From an uncultured Actinomycetes bacterium (GTDB lineage Bacteria; Actinomycetota; Actinomycetes; Mycobacteriales; Nakamurellaceae): DNA of 64,000 nt. The stretch spans positions 1 to 64,000 of the forward strand of contig CALANS010000209.1 of the NCBI GenBank assembly GCA_937926105.1. Reading direction: 5' to 3'. Position 1 is the stretch's first letter. Every line of letters begins with the position of its first letter. Position numbers and translations under genes: made by a program. This document shows positions 43,901 to 51,231 of this stretch, piece after piece. The notes beneath the pieces are model-generated. The model was given only the letters and a program-made list of their open reading frames with translations. It made no database searches and had not been told where the DNA came from.

Positions 43901-44930
43901 CCAGCACCCGCTCCACCGACGCTCTGGCCTGCTGACCCAGCACCAACAGCATGGACAGCGTCCGGGTCGGCGCCACCAGCTGGGCCACATACAGCGAGAA
44001 GGCCAGGAAGGTGCCCAGGCTGATGGTGCCGCGCAGCGCCAGGTATCCGCCGAGCGCCAGCACTCCCACCTGCCCGAGGGACGTCATCGCCGATAGGCCA
44101 GGGGTCAGCCGGGCGGCGTACCGCACGGCGCGCATCCGATTCGCGTACAGCTCCCGGGCGGCGGCGCGCAGCCGGCCGATTTCCCGTCGTTCCTGGCCGA
44201 ATCCCTTCACGACCCGGACCCCGGTGACGTTCTCCTCGACGATCTCGGCGACCCCCGCGGCCGACTGGGATGCCGCCCAGGTGGCGGGGAACAGGGTGGT
44301 CCGGGTGGCGCGGGTCAGCAGCGCGACGCCCGGCACCACCAGCAGCGCGACCAGGGTCAGTAGCGGGGAAAGCCACAGCATCAGCACCAGCGAGGCCACG
44401 AACAACACGATTTGGCCGGTCGCCAGCGGCACCATCGCCAGGACGCCCTGCACCATCTGCAGGTCGGTGGTGGCGCGGGAGACCACCTGGCCGGTGCGCA
44501 GCTTGTCCTGCCCGGCGCCGTCCAGCCGTTGCAGGGAGCCGAACACATCGGTGCGCAGGTCGTGCTGCACGTCCAGCGAGAGCCGACCGCCCGACCAGCG
44601 GCGGACGAAGGAGCATCCGAACCGCACCAGCGCCAGCGCGATGAGGCCGGTGATGATCCAGCCGATCCCGGCGGTGCGGCCGGCCGTGGCGTCATCGATG
44701 GCGACCCGGGTCAGCAGCGGGGTGAGCGCCCCGAGTCCGGTGCCCAGGACGGCGCCGCAGACGGCGGTGATGGTGATCCCACGGTGCCGCCAGCAGTAAC
44801 CGAGCAGGCGGCGCAACCAGCCGGACGCTGCGGGCGTGCGACCGCTCTTCGGGTGTGGCGGGGTCGCCGGGGCGTGATCCGGCCGGGCCTGTCCGGTTGC
44901 CTCGGGGGTTGCCTCGGGGGATGCTGCCAC
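40953..44930 (-). CDS. fused double ABC exporter (TMD-NBD-TMD-NBD), 1325 aa
   Basis: One polypeptide has two ABC_membrane and two ABC_tran halves. Half 1: helices from about residue 45 to 325, Walker A GSIGSGKSTVSLLL, signature LSGGQRQRLALARALL, Walker B VLILDDATSAVDP. Half 2: helices about 740-1030, Walker A GATGAGKSTLVKLI, signature LSAGQRQLVSLARAEL, Walker B ILLLDEATAALDP. NBD1 has Asp where catalytic Glu is expected, so one site is degenerate, as in heterodimeric exporters. A linker of about 120 residues joins the halves. Similar to Rv0194, a drug exporter. Confidence 0.9.
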   Translation of the reverse strand: MAASPEATPEATGQARPDHAPATPPHPKSGRTPAASGWLRRLLGYCWRHRGITITAVCGAVLGTGLGALTPLLTRVAIDDATAGRTAGIGWIITGLIALALVRFGCSFVRRWSGGRLSLDVQHDLRTDVFGSLQRLDGAGQDKLRTGQVVSRATTDLQMVQGVLAMVPLATGQIVLFVASLVLMLWLSPLLTLVALLVVPGVALLTRATRTTLFPATWAASQSAAGVAEIVEENVTGVRVVKGFGQERREIGRLRAAARELYANRMRAVRYAARLTPGLSAMTSLGQVGVLALGGYLALRGTISLGTFLAFSLYVAQLVAPTRTLSMLLVLGQQARASVERVLEIIDSRAEIVDPPHPRPLPTGPVPVRLAGVRFGYLADEPVLDDFDLELAAGETVAVVGSIGSGKSTVSLLLPRFYDPQAGVVQVGGVDVRQLALGELRRAVGVVFEEAFLFSDTIAANIGYGRPNATRAEVIAAAQAAEADEFIRALPEGYDTMIGERGLTLSGGQRQRLALARALLTDPRVLILDDATSAVDPATEAAIHATLRAVTADRTTILIAHRRSTLELADRIAVMADGSVTDIGTHDELVARCPAYVHLLGGELAAEPAVPGGDDTSSGDEKSASRAGSGDESSSGTTPSGPARTEGHRAGTDLQITPSLWPDARPGGRQIHQVGAATRTQGRGGGGGHTSGLMGAMPATPELLARVDALPPATDTPVRGADDGATDPATGLRASGTRSGRPGSPPRAPFSLRWALRPARGLLLVALLMVCLDTVAGLALPTLIKTGVDHGVSAGALGVVWAVSAVALAITGADYLVAHTQAIAAGRAGESTLYRLRLREFTQLQHLGLDYYEREMAGRIMTRMTTDVDALSSFLQTGLVTFVVSLATFCGIAIVLLVMNASLALLALAALPVVLVATVAFRRFASRAYTDAREKVSIVNADLQENVAGLRVSQALGRQHANATAFAARSDAYRRSRMRAQTAISLYFPGIALVADVVAAVVLGVGAHRVAAGALTAGTLLAFVLYLDSFFTPIQQLSQVFDGYQQAAVGLRRIGQLLATPTSTPAAADPLPVPPLRGEVSADQVSFRYPTADQDAPALDAVTVAFPPGHTVAVVGATGAGKSTLVKLIARFYDVTAGAVRVDGTDVRAFDLPEYRRRLGVVPQEAHLFTGTVRDNIAYGRPEASDAQVEAAARAVGAIGMIATLPEGFAHRVEERGRNLSAGQRQLVSLARAELVDPDILLLDEATAALDPASEAAVLAATDRLARGRTTIVVAHRLTTAARADAIVVMRHGRVAETGTHAELLDRGGAYAELYADQAATASTP

Positions 44931-45037
44931 GTCCAGCCACGCTAGTCACCGGGCCCGACACTCGTCGTCCGGCCGGGTGGGCGCGGCGCCGGGATTCGAT
45001 GCCGGGGCTCGGTGCCGCACCGCGGCGGCCCGGTGCT

Positions 45038-45138
45038 CCGGGTGTTGCGAGTCCGGTGCTCTTGATGTTGTGCCGCCGGTCCGCCGGGTGTTGCGAGCGG
45101 GGTGCTCTTGATGCTGCGCAGCCGGCGCTCCGGGTGTT
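45038..45138. repeat. 46-base direct repeat, about 2.2 copies
   Basis: Units begin CCGGGTGTTGCGAG at 45038 and 45084 and again, truncated and altered, at 45130. They share the internal GGTGCTCTTGATG. The repeat lies between the start of the fused exporter gene and the 3' end of the TadE/G-like gene. Confidence 0.75.
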
Positions 45139-45581
45139 TAGAGCACGGGATGGCCGACGGCCTGCACCGATTGCGTCAGGTGGCCGGCGCCGAACAGCGC
45201 GCCGAAGGTGATGTCCGCCGAGCCGCTGCAGGTCAGCTGAACCGACTCGGCCAGCACGACGGCGTCGACCCGCACCTGCGGATTCCGCTCGGCGAGGTAG
45301 TCCCGGGCGGCTTGCGCCGCGGGGCCTGGGGTTGCGCCCGGATCGGGGGCTCCCAGGTAGTAGCCGGCCCGGTCGGCGTCCGCGGCCGCCGCGGCAGCGC
45401 CGTCGCAGGCGTTCTGTAGGTCCTGCCGGGCCAGGAAGGCGGAGGTCGCCGCCGTGACGCCGGCGCCGAGCAGGAGCAGGCACGCCACCATGCCGACCAC
45501 CAGCGGGGTAATCGAGCCGTGGTCAGGCGTCGAGCCCGCGCCGATACATCTCCGGGGGCGTGAGAGTGCTGGCGTCGTCAC
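45138..45581 (-). CDS. TadE/TadG-like pseudopilin-associated protein, 147 aa
   Basis: N-terminal hydrophobic helix (about residues 26-48, ITPLVVGMVACLLLLGAGVT) with a short cytoplasmic leader including GSITPL, then LARQDLQNACDGAAAAAADA and a short extracellular part containing one cysteine. This matches TadE/G-like (Flp pilus or secretion) proteins. No other tad genes are in the window, so it is either the end of a cluster reshuffled by recombination or a solitary member. Confidence 0.65.
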   Translation of the reverse strand: MTTPALSRPRRCIGAGSTPDHGSITPLVVGMVACLLLLGAGVTAATSAFLARQDLQNACDGAAAAAADADRAGYYLGAPDPGATPGPAAQAARDYLAERNPQVRVDAVVLAESVQLTCSGSADITFGALFGAGHLTQSVQAVGHPVL

Positions 45582-45631
45582 CGCCCCCCGTCACCGATCG
45601 CGCCGCCGGGTCCGTCATCCCGGCGACATCG

Positions 45632-46102
45632 TCACCAATGGCCGAGCACCGAGTGCCAGAACGTCCCGAGCGTCGCCCACAACGCGAGTCCGAGAACCAG
45701 ACCTACGATCCCCAGGATCAGCCCGGCCTGGGCGGCGCCCTTGTTGGTGGCGGCGCCCTGGTTGGCGCGGGACACCCCGACCCCGCCGAAGATGATCGCC
45801 AGCGCATTGAGGATCCAGCCAATCCACAGCGCCCAGCAGAACACCAGGCCGATGATGCCCAGCACCAGACCGGCGGTTCCCATGCCGTTGCGGGGCTGCG
45901 GGTAGCCGTAACCGGCGGGGTAGCCGTAACCGGGTGGCGGCTGGTACGGCGGCCCCGGCGGCGGTTGATACGGCGTTCCTGGCGGCACGGCCTGATAGCC
46001 GGAGTCTCCTGGGTAGCTACCCCGTGCGGTCGGATCGGGCTGACCGCCGGTCGGTGGGTAGCCGGAGGGATACTCGGCCTCGCCGTAAGGTCCGGAGGTC
46101 AC
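45632..46102 (-). CDS. DUF4190-domain membrane protein, 156 aa
   Basis: Start GTG 46102 with GAGGAG upstream. Residues 1-75 are a Pro/Gly/Tyr-rich cytoplasmic tail (YQPPPGPPYQPPPGYGYPAG). DUF4190 follows, with two membrane helices: GTAGLVLGIIGLVFCWALWI and GLILGIVGLVLGLALWATLG. Such proteins are common in actinobacteria and have no established function; the tail may bind partners or be processed. Divergent from the FAD oxidoreductase gene. Confidence 0.85.
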   Translation of the reverse strand: MTSGPYGEAEYPSGYPPTGGQPDPTARGSYPGDSGYQAVPPGTPYQPPPGPPYQPPPGYGYPAGYGYPQPRNGMGTAGLVLGIIGLVFCWALWIGWILNALAIIFGGVGVSRANQGAATNKGAAQAGLILGIVGLVLGLALWATLGTFWHSVLGHW

Positions 46103-46257
46103 GGTGTGCTCCTCGCGCTGGTTCGGCTGGTCTGCGGACCGAGCATAGCCGCACCTGCGGGTCGGGTTCGGGCGATTCGGCCCACGATGGGGATAACCGG
46201 CTGCTCGCTTCGGTGGAAGAGTTCGGGCCGGGCGGATCTGGTGAAAAGGGGTGTGCC

Positions 46258-47850
46258 GTGCGAGAGCGGACCGCGGTCGTCGTCGGGGCGGGGCACAACG
46301 GCCTGGTGGCCGCCATCCTCGCTGCACAGGCGGGATGGTCGGTGACGGTGCTCGAACGAGCCGACCATCCCGGCGGCGCGACCGTCGGGGCTGCGGTGTT
46401 CGAGGGTCACCCGATACGGCTGTCGCAGTACTCCTATCTGGTGTCGCTGTTCCCCGCGGACCTGATCGACCGGCTGGGCATCAAGCTGCCGCTGGCTCCC
46501 CGGTCGGTGGCGTCCTACACGCCGGTGCACCGCGGCGGCGTGCCGCGGGGGCTGTTGGTGGAACGCGAACCCGGGCCGGCGACTCGGGAATCGTTCCGGG
46601 CGCTCACCGGATCAGACGCGGAATTCGATTCCTGGCAGCGGTTCTACGCCGAGTTGCGGGCGATGGCTCAGGCGGTCGCTCCGCTATTGACGGGCCCGCT
46701 GCGCAGCAGGTCGGAGGTGCGTGCGGCGGTCATCGCGGCGGCGGGCGAGCAGATCTGGCGGGACGTCGTCGAGGAGCCGATCGGCCAGGCGATCGCTCGA
46801 CGGTTCGCCGACGACACGGTGCGCGGGGTGGTGGCCACCGACGCGCTGATCGGCACCCACGCCTCGCTGTTCGACGGCTCCCTGCTGGCCAACCGGTGCT
46901 TCCTGTACCACCTGGTCGGCCGCGGAACCGGGGAGTGGCTGGTGCCGGTGGGTGGCATGGGCTCGCTGGCCGATGGCCTGGTGACGCGGGCCTTAGAGCT
47001 GGGAGTGCAGATCCGGTGCGGCACCGAGGTGTGGCGCGCCGAGGAGGACGCGGCCGGGGTCACGGTGGAGTACCGCGGCGGCGACGGCATCGGCGAGCGG
47101 CGCGCGGAGGTGCTGCTGGCGGCGGTCGCCCCGGCCACGGTCGAGACGTGGCTGGGCCGGGCGGCGGCTCCGCCGGAGGGGGCGCAGCTCAAGGTGAACA
47201 TGCTGTTGTCCCGGTTGCCGTGGCTCGCAAGCGGGGACGACCCGGCGGTCGTGTTCGCCGGAACCACCCATCTGGCAGAGGGTTTCGATGAGTTGCAGCG
47301 GGCGTTCGCCGAGTCCGCCGCAGGCCGGCTGCCCGATCCGCTGCCCTGCGAGATCTACTGCCACTCACTGGCCGACCCGTCGATCATGGCCGGCCGGCCC
47401 GGGCACACCCTGACGCTGTTCGCCCTGCACACTCCGGCGTCGCTGTTCCGGGCAGACCCGGAGGCGGCACGGCAGGCCGCGCTGACCGGCGCGCTGGCGT
47501 CCTTGCAGCGCCAGCTGGCGGAGCCGCTGGAAGGTTGTCTGGCGCTGGATGCGCACGGCCGGCCGTGCGTGCAGGCGGCGAGCCCGCTGGACCTCCAGGA
47601 GTCGGTGGGCATGCCTGGCGGGCACATCTTCCACGGCGACCTGGCTTGGCCGTGGCGTGCCGACGACGAGGCCGCCGACACCCCGGCCCAGCGGTACGGC
47701 GTCGAGGTTGCCGGATGCGAGCGGATCCTGTTGGCCGGCGCGGGAACTCGCCGCGGAGGTGGCGTGTCAGGCTTGGGCGGGCTGGCAGCGGTGCAGGCAC
47801 TCGGCGCGGGCGACGCGGGCCGGGCGTCGTGGCGAGGAATCCGGCGATGA
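46258..47850 (+). CDS. FAD-dependent oxidoreductase, phytoene-dehydrogenase-like, 530 aa
   Basis: Rossmann FAD motif TAVVVGAGHNGLVAAILAAQ (about residues 5-24) followed by VLERADHPGGATVG. The C-terminal motif RILLAGAGTRRGGGVSGLGG closes the FAD fold. The family (phytoene/carotenoid dehydrogenases, amine oxidase-like) includes many enzymes of unknown substrate; no carotenoid genes are near, so this is not evidence of pigment synthesis. Start GTG 46258 has AAAGGGG upstream. The 3' end converges with pucR. Confidence 0.8.
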   Translation: MRERTAVVVGAGHNGLVAAILAAQAGWSVTVLERADHPGGATVGAAVFEGHPIRLSQYSYLVSLFPADLIDRLGIKLPLAPRSVASYTPVHRGGVPRGLLVEREPGPATRESFRALTGSDAEFDSWQRFYAELRAMAQAVAPLLTGPLRSRSEVRAAVIAAAGEQIWRDVVEEPIGQAIARRFADDTVRGVVATDALIGTHASLFDGSLLANRCFLYHLVGRGTGEWLVPVGGMGSLADGLVTRALELGVQIRCGTEVWRAEEDAAGVTVEYRGGDGIGERRAEVLLAAVAPATVETWLGRAAAPPEGAQLKVNMLLSRLPWLASGDDPAVVFAGTTHLAEGFDELQRAFAESAAGRLPDPLPCEIYCHSLADPSIMAGRPGHTLTLFALHTPASLFRADPEAARQAALTGALASLQRQLAEPLEGCLALDAHGRPCVQAASPLDLQESVGMPGGHIFHGDLAWPWRADDEAADTPAQRYGVEVAGCERILLAGAGTRRGGGVSGLGGLAAVQALGAGDAGRASWRGIRR

Positions 47851-47866
47851 CGGGACTGTCGGGGAG

Positions 47867-49462
47867 TTAGCCCGGCGGCCGTCCCGCGGGCACCGCGGCC
47901 GACCGCAGCCGCCAGCCCACCAGCGCCAGATCGATGGCCGTGCGTCGCTCCCGGGAGGTCAGATCCAACCCGCCGAGCAGTGCGGACATGGTGCTCAGCC
48001 GTTGATACAGGGTCTGCCGCCGGATGCCCAGCGCCCGGGCGGTGGCCGCCTTGGACAGCCCGCACGCCAGCAGGGTGTCCAAGGTGCGCACCAGTTCTCG
48101 GCCGCGGGATGCGTCGTGGTCCAGTAGCGGGCCCAGCTGCTCCCGGACGAACGCTGCCAGCTCCGGGTCGGCTGCGAACCGGCCCAGCAACCGGTGCACC
48201 CCGAGGTCGGAGGACAGCAGCACCCGCATCCCGCTGCGTAGCCGGCGGGCCAGCACGCTGGCCTCGCGGGCGGTGCGCAGCGAACCGGCCAGCGACGCGA
48301 TGTCGCCGACCAGCGGGCCGCCGGTGACCGCCGTCGCCCGGCCGCCCGGAACGGTGGCGTCGACCCGATCCGCCAGAATGCCGAGCATCTCCCGGAGATC
48401 CTCGGCATCGGTGCATGCCGCCACCAGGTAGCTGCCATCCAGCTCGGCCACCAGCGCCGCGCCCAGAACCTGCTCGACGGCCTCCGCGATCACCGCGGGT
48501 GGGGGTTGGCCCGGGTCGACCGCCAGACAAATGCCGATGGCCCGCTGACCAGGCCGGATGGCCACCCCCAGCGCGGCGGCTCGCCCGACCAGCTCATCGG
48601 CGGAGGAGTACTGCCGGCCGAAGATGTCCCGCAGCAACCGAGCGCCGGCCCGCCGACGGCCGATGCCCTGGCCGGCCGCCGCCCCCGCCCGGCCCAGTTC
48701 CAGGGCCACGGCCATGGCGCCCTGGTCGGCCACCTGAGCGCGCAGCGGGGTACTCGCTCCGGCGACCACCAGACGACCCCATGCCCTGCCAAAGACCTCG
48801 ACCGCCGCTCCCGGCGCGTCGGCCGGGTCGCCGCCCGGCGCGCCGGGTTCCGCCGGCTGGTGCCGCCCGTCGGAGGTGGCCACCACGTGTCCGTCCTCGC
48901 CGTGCAACCGCACCGGGCAGTCCGTGAGTTCGGCCATCGCCCGCAACAGCGCGATCAGCCCAGCGCCGGACAGCAGGACCGGGTTCAGTGCGGCCCCGAT
49001 CCGTGCCGTCCGACGCAGCCGGGCTACCTCGTCGGACAGCAGCAGCGCGTGCACGGTCTCCGTCACCTCGATGAAGGGCACGATGCCGTGCAGCGCGATC
49101 AGCGGGAGCCCCGCCTCTCGGGCCGCCTCGACCAGCGGCTCCGGGGCATTGGTGAAGGTGCGCCCGAGTTCGAGAACGAGCGCGGCGACGGATCTTTCGG
49201 CCAACCCGACGGCGTAGGCGCGCAACGCGGCCGGGCCCCGGCCGACCAGCCCCAGTCCAGTGGTGAGCAGCACCTCGCCGCCCTTGAGCAGGGGGGAGAT
49301 GTCGTAGATCTCGCTGGTGTGCACCCAGCGCACGCCGCGGCGATCCAGTGCAGCGCCGGCGAGCACCTCTGGCCGGCCGCGCCGCAACACCGGGAGCCGG
49401 AGCATGGCAGCGACCGTCAGCGCGTCCGCGGTCTCGGTCGGGCTCGCACCGGCGATGCTCAT
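47867..49462 (-). CDS. PucR-family purine-responsive regulator, 531 aa
   Basis: N-terminal PucR ligand-associated domain (MLRLPVLRRGRPEVLAGAAL, VRWVHTSEIYDISPLLKGGE, LPLIALHGIVPFIEVTETVH), a long GGDEF-like helical middle, and the C-terminal HTH_30 (VRTLDTLLACGLSKAATARA then LGIRRQTLYQRLSTMSALLG). It is divergent from a BMP-type transporter operon and is the probable regulator of purine/nucleoside use. Starts at GTG 49468 or ATG 49462. No clear ribosome-binding site is visible. Confidence 0.88.
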   Translation of the reverse strand: MSIAGASPTETADALTVAAMLRLPVLRRGRPEVLAGAALDRRGVRWVHTSEIYDISPLLKGGEVLLTTGLGLVGRGPAALRAYAVGLAERSVAALVLELGRTFTNAPEPLVEAAREAGLPLIALHGIVPFIEVTETVHALLLSDEVARLRRTARIGAALNPVLLSGAGLIALLRAMAELTDCPVRLHGEDGHVVATSDGRHQPAEPGAPGGDPADAPGAAVEVFGRAWGRLVVAGASTPLRAQVADQGAMAVALELGRAGAAAGQGIGRRRAGARLLRDIFGRQYSSADELVGRAAALGVAIRPGQRAIGICLAVDPGQPPPAVIAEAVEQVLGAALVAELDGSYLVAACTDAEDLREMLGILADRVDATVPGGRATAVTGGPLVGDIASLAGSLRTAREASVLARRLRSGMRVLLSSDLGVHRLLGRFAADPELAAFVREQLGPLLDHDASRGRELVRTLDTLLACGLSKAATARALGIRRQTLYQRLSTMSALLGGLDLTSRERRTAIDLALVGWRLRSAAVPAGRPPG

Positions 49463-49518
49463 CGTCACGGAGGGAGACTACCTGTCCATTATCAAGCCAC
49501 AAATAGCGAACAGATTGT

Positions 49519-49530
49519 CCCTGTACAGGG
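49519..49530. promoter_or_regulatory. perfect 12-base palindrome between pucR and bmp
   Basis: CCCTGTACAGGG lies 57 bases after the pucR start and 97 bases before the lipoprotein gene, and is a candidate operator for the PucR protein or another dimeric factor. Confidence 0.45.
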
Positions 49531-49626
49531 GCGGCGCCGTCGGGGTTGCATGGCCAGACACCGGCCCCCGCCGCCGGGCCCGCCGGCCCGCGAAACCCGG
49601 GCCACCGGCCCGAGAGAGGTCACACC

Positions 49627-50772
49627 ATGCGAACCGGTTCTGCCAGACTGACTCGTCACCGCCACCCCCGCTGGGGTCGCGTCGCCGCCGTGTCGGCGGC
49701 CGTCGTCGCCGCCCTGACGCTTGCCGCCTGCGGCGGAAACACCGGTGCCGCCGGCCAGTCCTCCACCCCGCAAGGAGCCGGGTCGACCGCCCCGTCCGGT
49801 GACTCCGGTGCCCCCGGATCGTCCGACGCCTCGGGCACCGAGAAGCCCCTGGTGTACGGGGTTTTCGCCACCCCGCTGGAAGAGCCCTGGGATGGCGCGG
49901 TGCACCAGGCGCTGCAGGCCGCCGCGGACGCCGGCGAGATCGTCTACAAGCACACCGACAACAACGACTCCGACGACAAGATGACCCGCACCCTCACCGA
50001 CCTGCTGACCAACCAGAAGCCGGCCATCGTCGTGGGTGACGCGTTCTCCTCCGAGGACGCGATCCGGGCGGTCGCCAAGAACTATCCGGACGTGCAGTTC
50101 GCGTTCGGCTCCGGGAACCCGCCCGTCGACCCGAACTTCTCCACCTTCGACAACTGGCTGCAGGATCCGGCCTACCTGGCCGGCATGCTGGCCGGTGGCG
50201 TGACCAAGTCGAATACCATCGGCGTGGTAGCCGCGATGCCGATTCCGGAGGTCAACCGAATCGTCAACGCCTTCATCAAGGGCGTGGCCGAGACCAACGA
50301 CAAGGCGACCGTCAAGGTCACCTTCATCAACTCCTTCTTCGACCCGACCACGGCCAAGCAGGCGGCGCTGGCCCAGGTCGCGCAGGGCGCCGATGTGCTG
50401 TTCGCCGAGCGGGACGGGGTGATCGAGGCCGCGAAGGAGAAGAACCTGCCGGTGATCGGCATGATGGTCGACCAGCGCTCCGAGGCGCCGAAGAACGTGA
50501 TGACGTCCCTGGTGTGGAATATGCGCCCCACCGTCGAGGAGATCATCAAGGAGTACAAGGCCGGCACCCTGCACTCCCAGGACCTGGGCCAGTTCTCGTT
50601 CATGAAGAACGGAGGTTCCTCGCTGGCGCCGATCAACACCGACATTCCCGGCGGCATTCCGCAGGAGCTGATCGACAAGGTCACCGCCCAGCAGAAGCAG
50701 ATCATGGACGGATCGTTCACCACCCCGGTCGACGAGAAGGCCCCCGCCGGGTCGACCACCGTCGGCGGCTGA
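49627..50772 (+). CDS. BMP-family nucleoside-binding lipoprotein, 381 aa
   Basis: Basic membrane protein (PnrA/Med-like) substrate-binding component. The signal peptide ends ALTLAACGGN (lipobox Cys near 37) and a Ser/Gly/Pro-rich tether follows. The domain begins PLVYGVFATPLEEPWDGAVH and includes KPAIVVGDAFSSEDAIRAVA, DPAYLAGMLAGGVTKSNTIG and GADVLFAERDGVIEAAKEKN. ATG has GAGAGG upstream. It is the first gene of a seven-gene operon with an ATPase and two permeases; substrates of the family are purine nucleosides. Confidence 0.92.
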   Translation: MRTGSARLTRHRHPRWGRVAAVSAAVVAALTLAACGGNTGAAGQSSTPQGAGSTAPSGDSGAPGSSDASGTEKPLVYGVFATPLEEPWDGAVHQALQAAADAGEIVYKHTDNNDSDDKMTRTLTDLLTNQKPAIVVGDAFSSEDAIRAVAKNYPDVQFAFGSGNPPVDPNFSTFDNWLQDPAYLAGMLAGGVTKSNTIGVVAAMPIPEVNRIVNAFIKGVAETNDKATVKVTFINSFFDPTTAKQAALAQVAQGADVLFAERDGVIEAAKEKNLPVIGMMVDQRSEAPKNVMTSLVWNMRPTVEEIIKEYKAGTLHSQDLGQFSFMKNGGSSLAPINTDIPGGIPQELIDKVTAQQKQIMDGSFTTPVDEKAPAGSTTVGG

Positions 50773-50781
50773 GGCGCTCTC

Positions 50782-51231
50782 ATGACAGCCCGGACGTCCG
50801 GCGCGCAGCCGCCGCCGGACGCCCGACTGCTGGCCATGGCGCACTCGCCGGACGTGGCCGATCGGTTACGAGCCTGCGCCGGGCTGGCCGGCGTCGACGC
50901 CGCCTGGGCGGTCGCTGCGCTGCGCGAGTTGCTCTACGACGCACACGATCTGGCCCCGATGAGAGAGGCGGCGCGGGCGTTGTTGGAGCGCGGCGACCAG
51001 GGGTGGGATTGGGTGCTGGAGGCGGTGTGGCGTTCGGGTGGACCGGCCGAGGCGCACACCCTGGCCGCGCCCATCACCGATCGCCTCTCCGACGGGCGGG
51101 ACGCCGAGGCGCGACTGCAGGAGCGGGCCACCCGGTCTGCGTCACCGGCGGCACGACGAGGGGCGATGGAGGTCCAGATGATCTTAGGAATCCGCCCGAT
51201 GGAATACATCAGGGACGAGGACGAGCAATGA
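50782..51231 (+). CDS. conserved-looking hypothetical protein, 149 aa, HEAT-like helices
   Basis: Soluble helical protein: MAHSPDVADRLRACAGLAGV, AWAVAALRELLYDAHDLAPM, REAARALLERGDQGWDWVLE resemble paired helices of HEAT/Armadillo-type repeats. The C-terminus ends EYIRDEDEQ. It starts nine bases after the lipoprotein gene, and its stop overlaps the ATPase start (ATGA, 51228-51231), so it is a genuine part of the operon. Not a standard component of BMP transporters; function unknown. Confidence 0.7.
   Translation: MTARTSGAQPPPDARLLAMAHSPDVADRLRACAGLAGVDAAWAVAALRELLYDAHDLAPMREAARALLERGDQGWDWVLEAVWRSGGPAEAHTLAAPITDRLSDGRDAEARLQERATRSASPAARRGAMEVQMILGIRPMEYIRDEDEQ

Noticed and set aside
46258..47850. 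Carotenoid synthesis role for the FAD oxidoreductase
   Set aside because: The family is too broad, and no crtB, crtE or other pigment genes are near.
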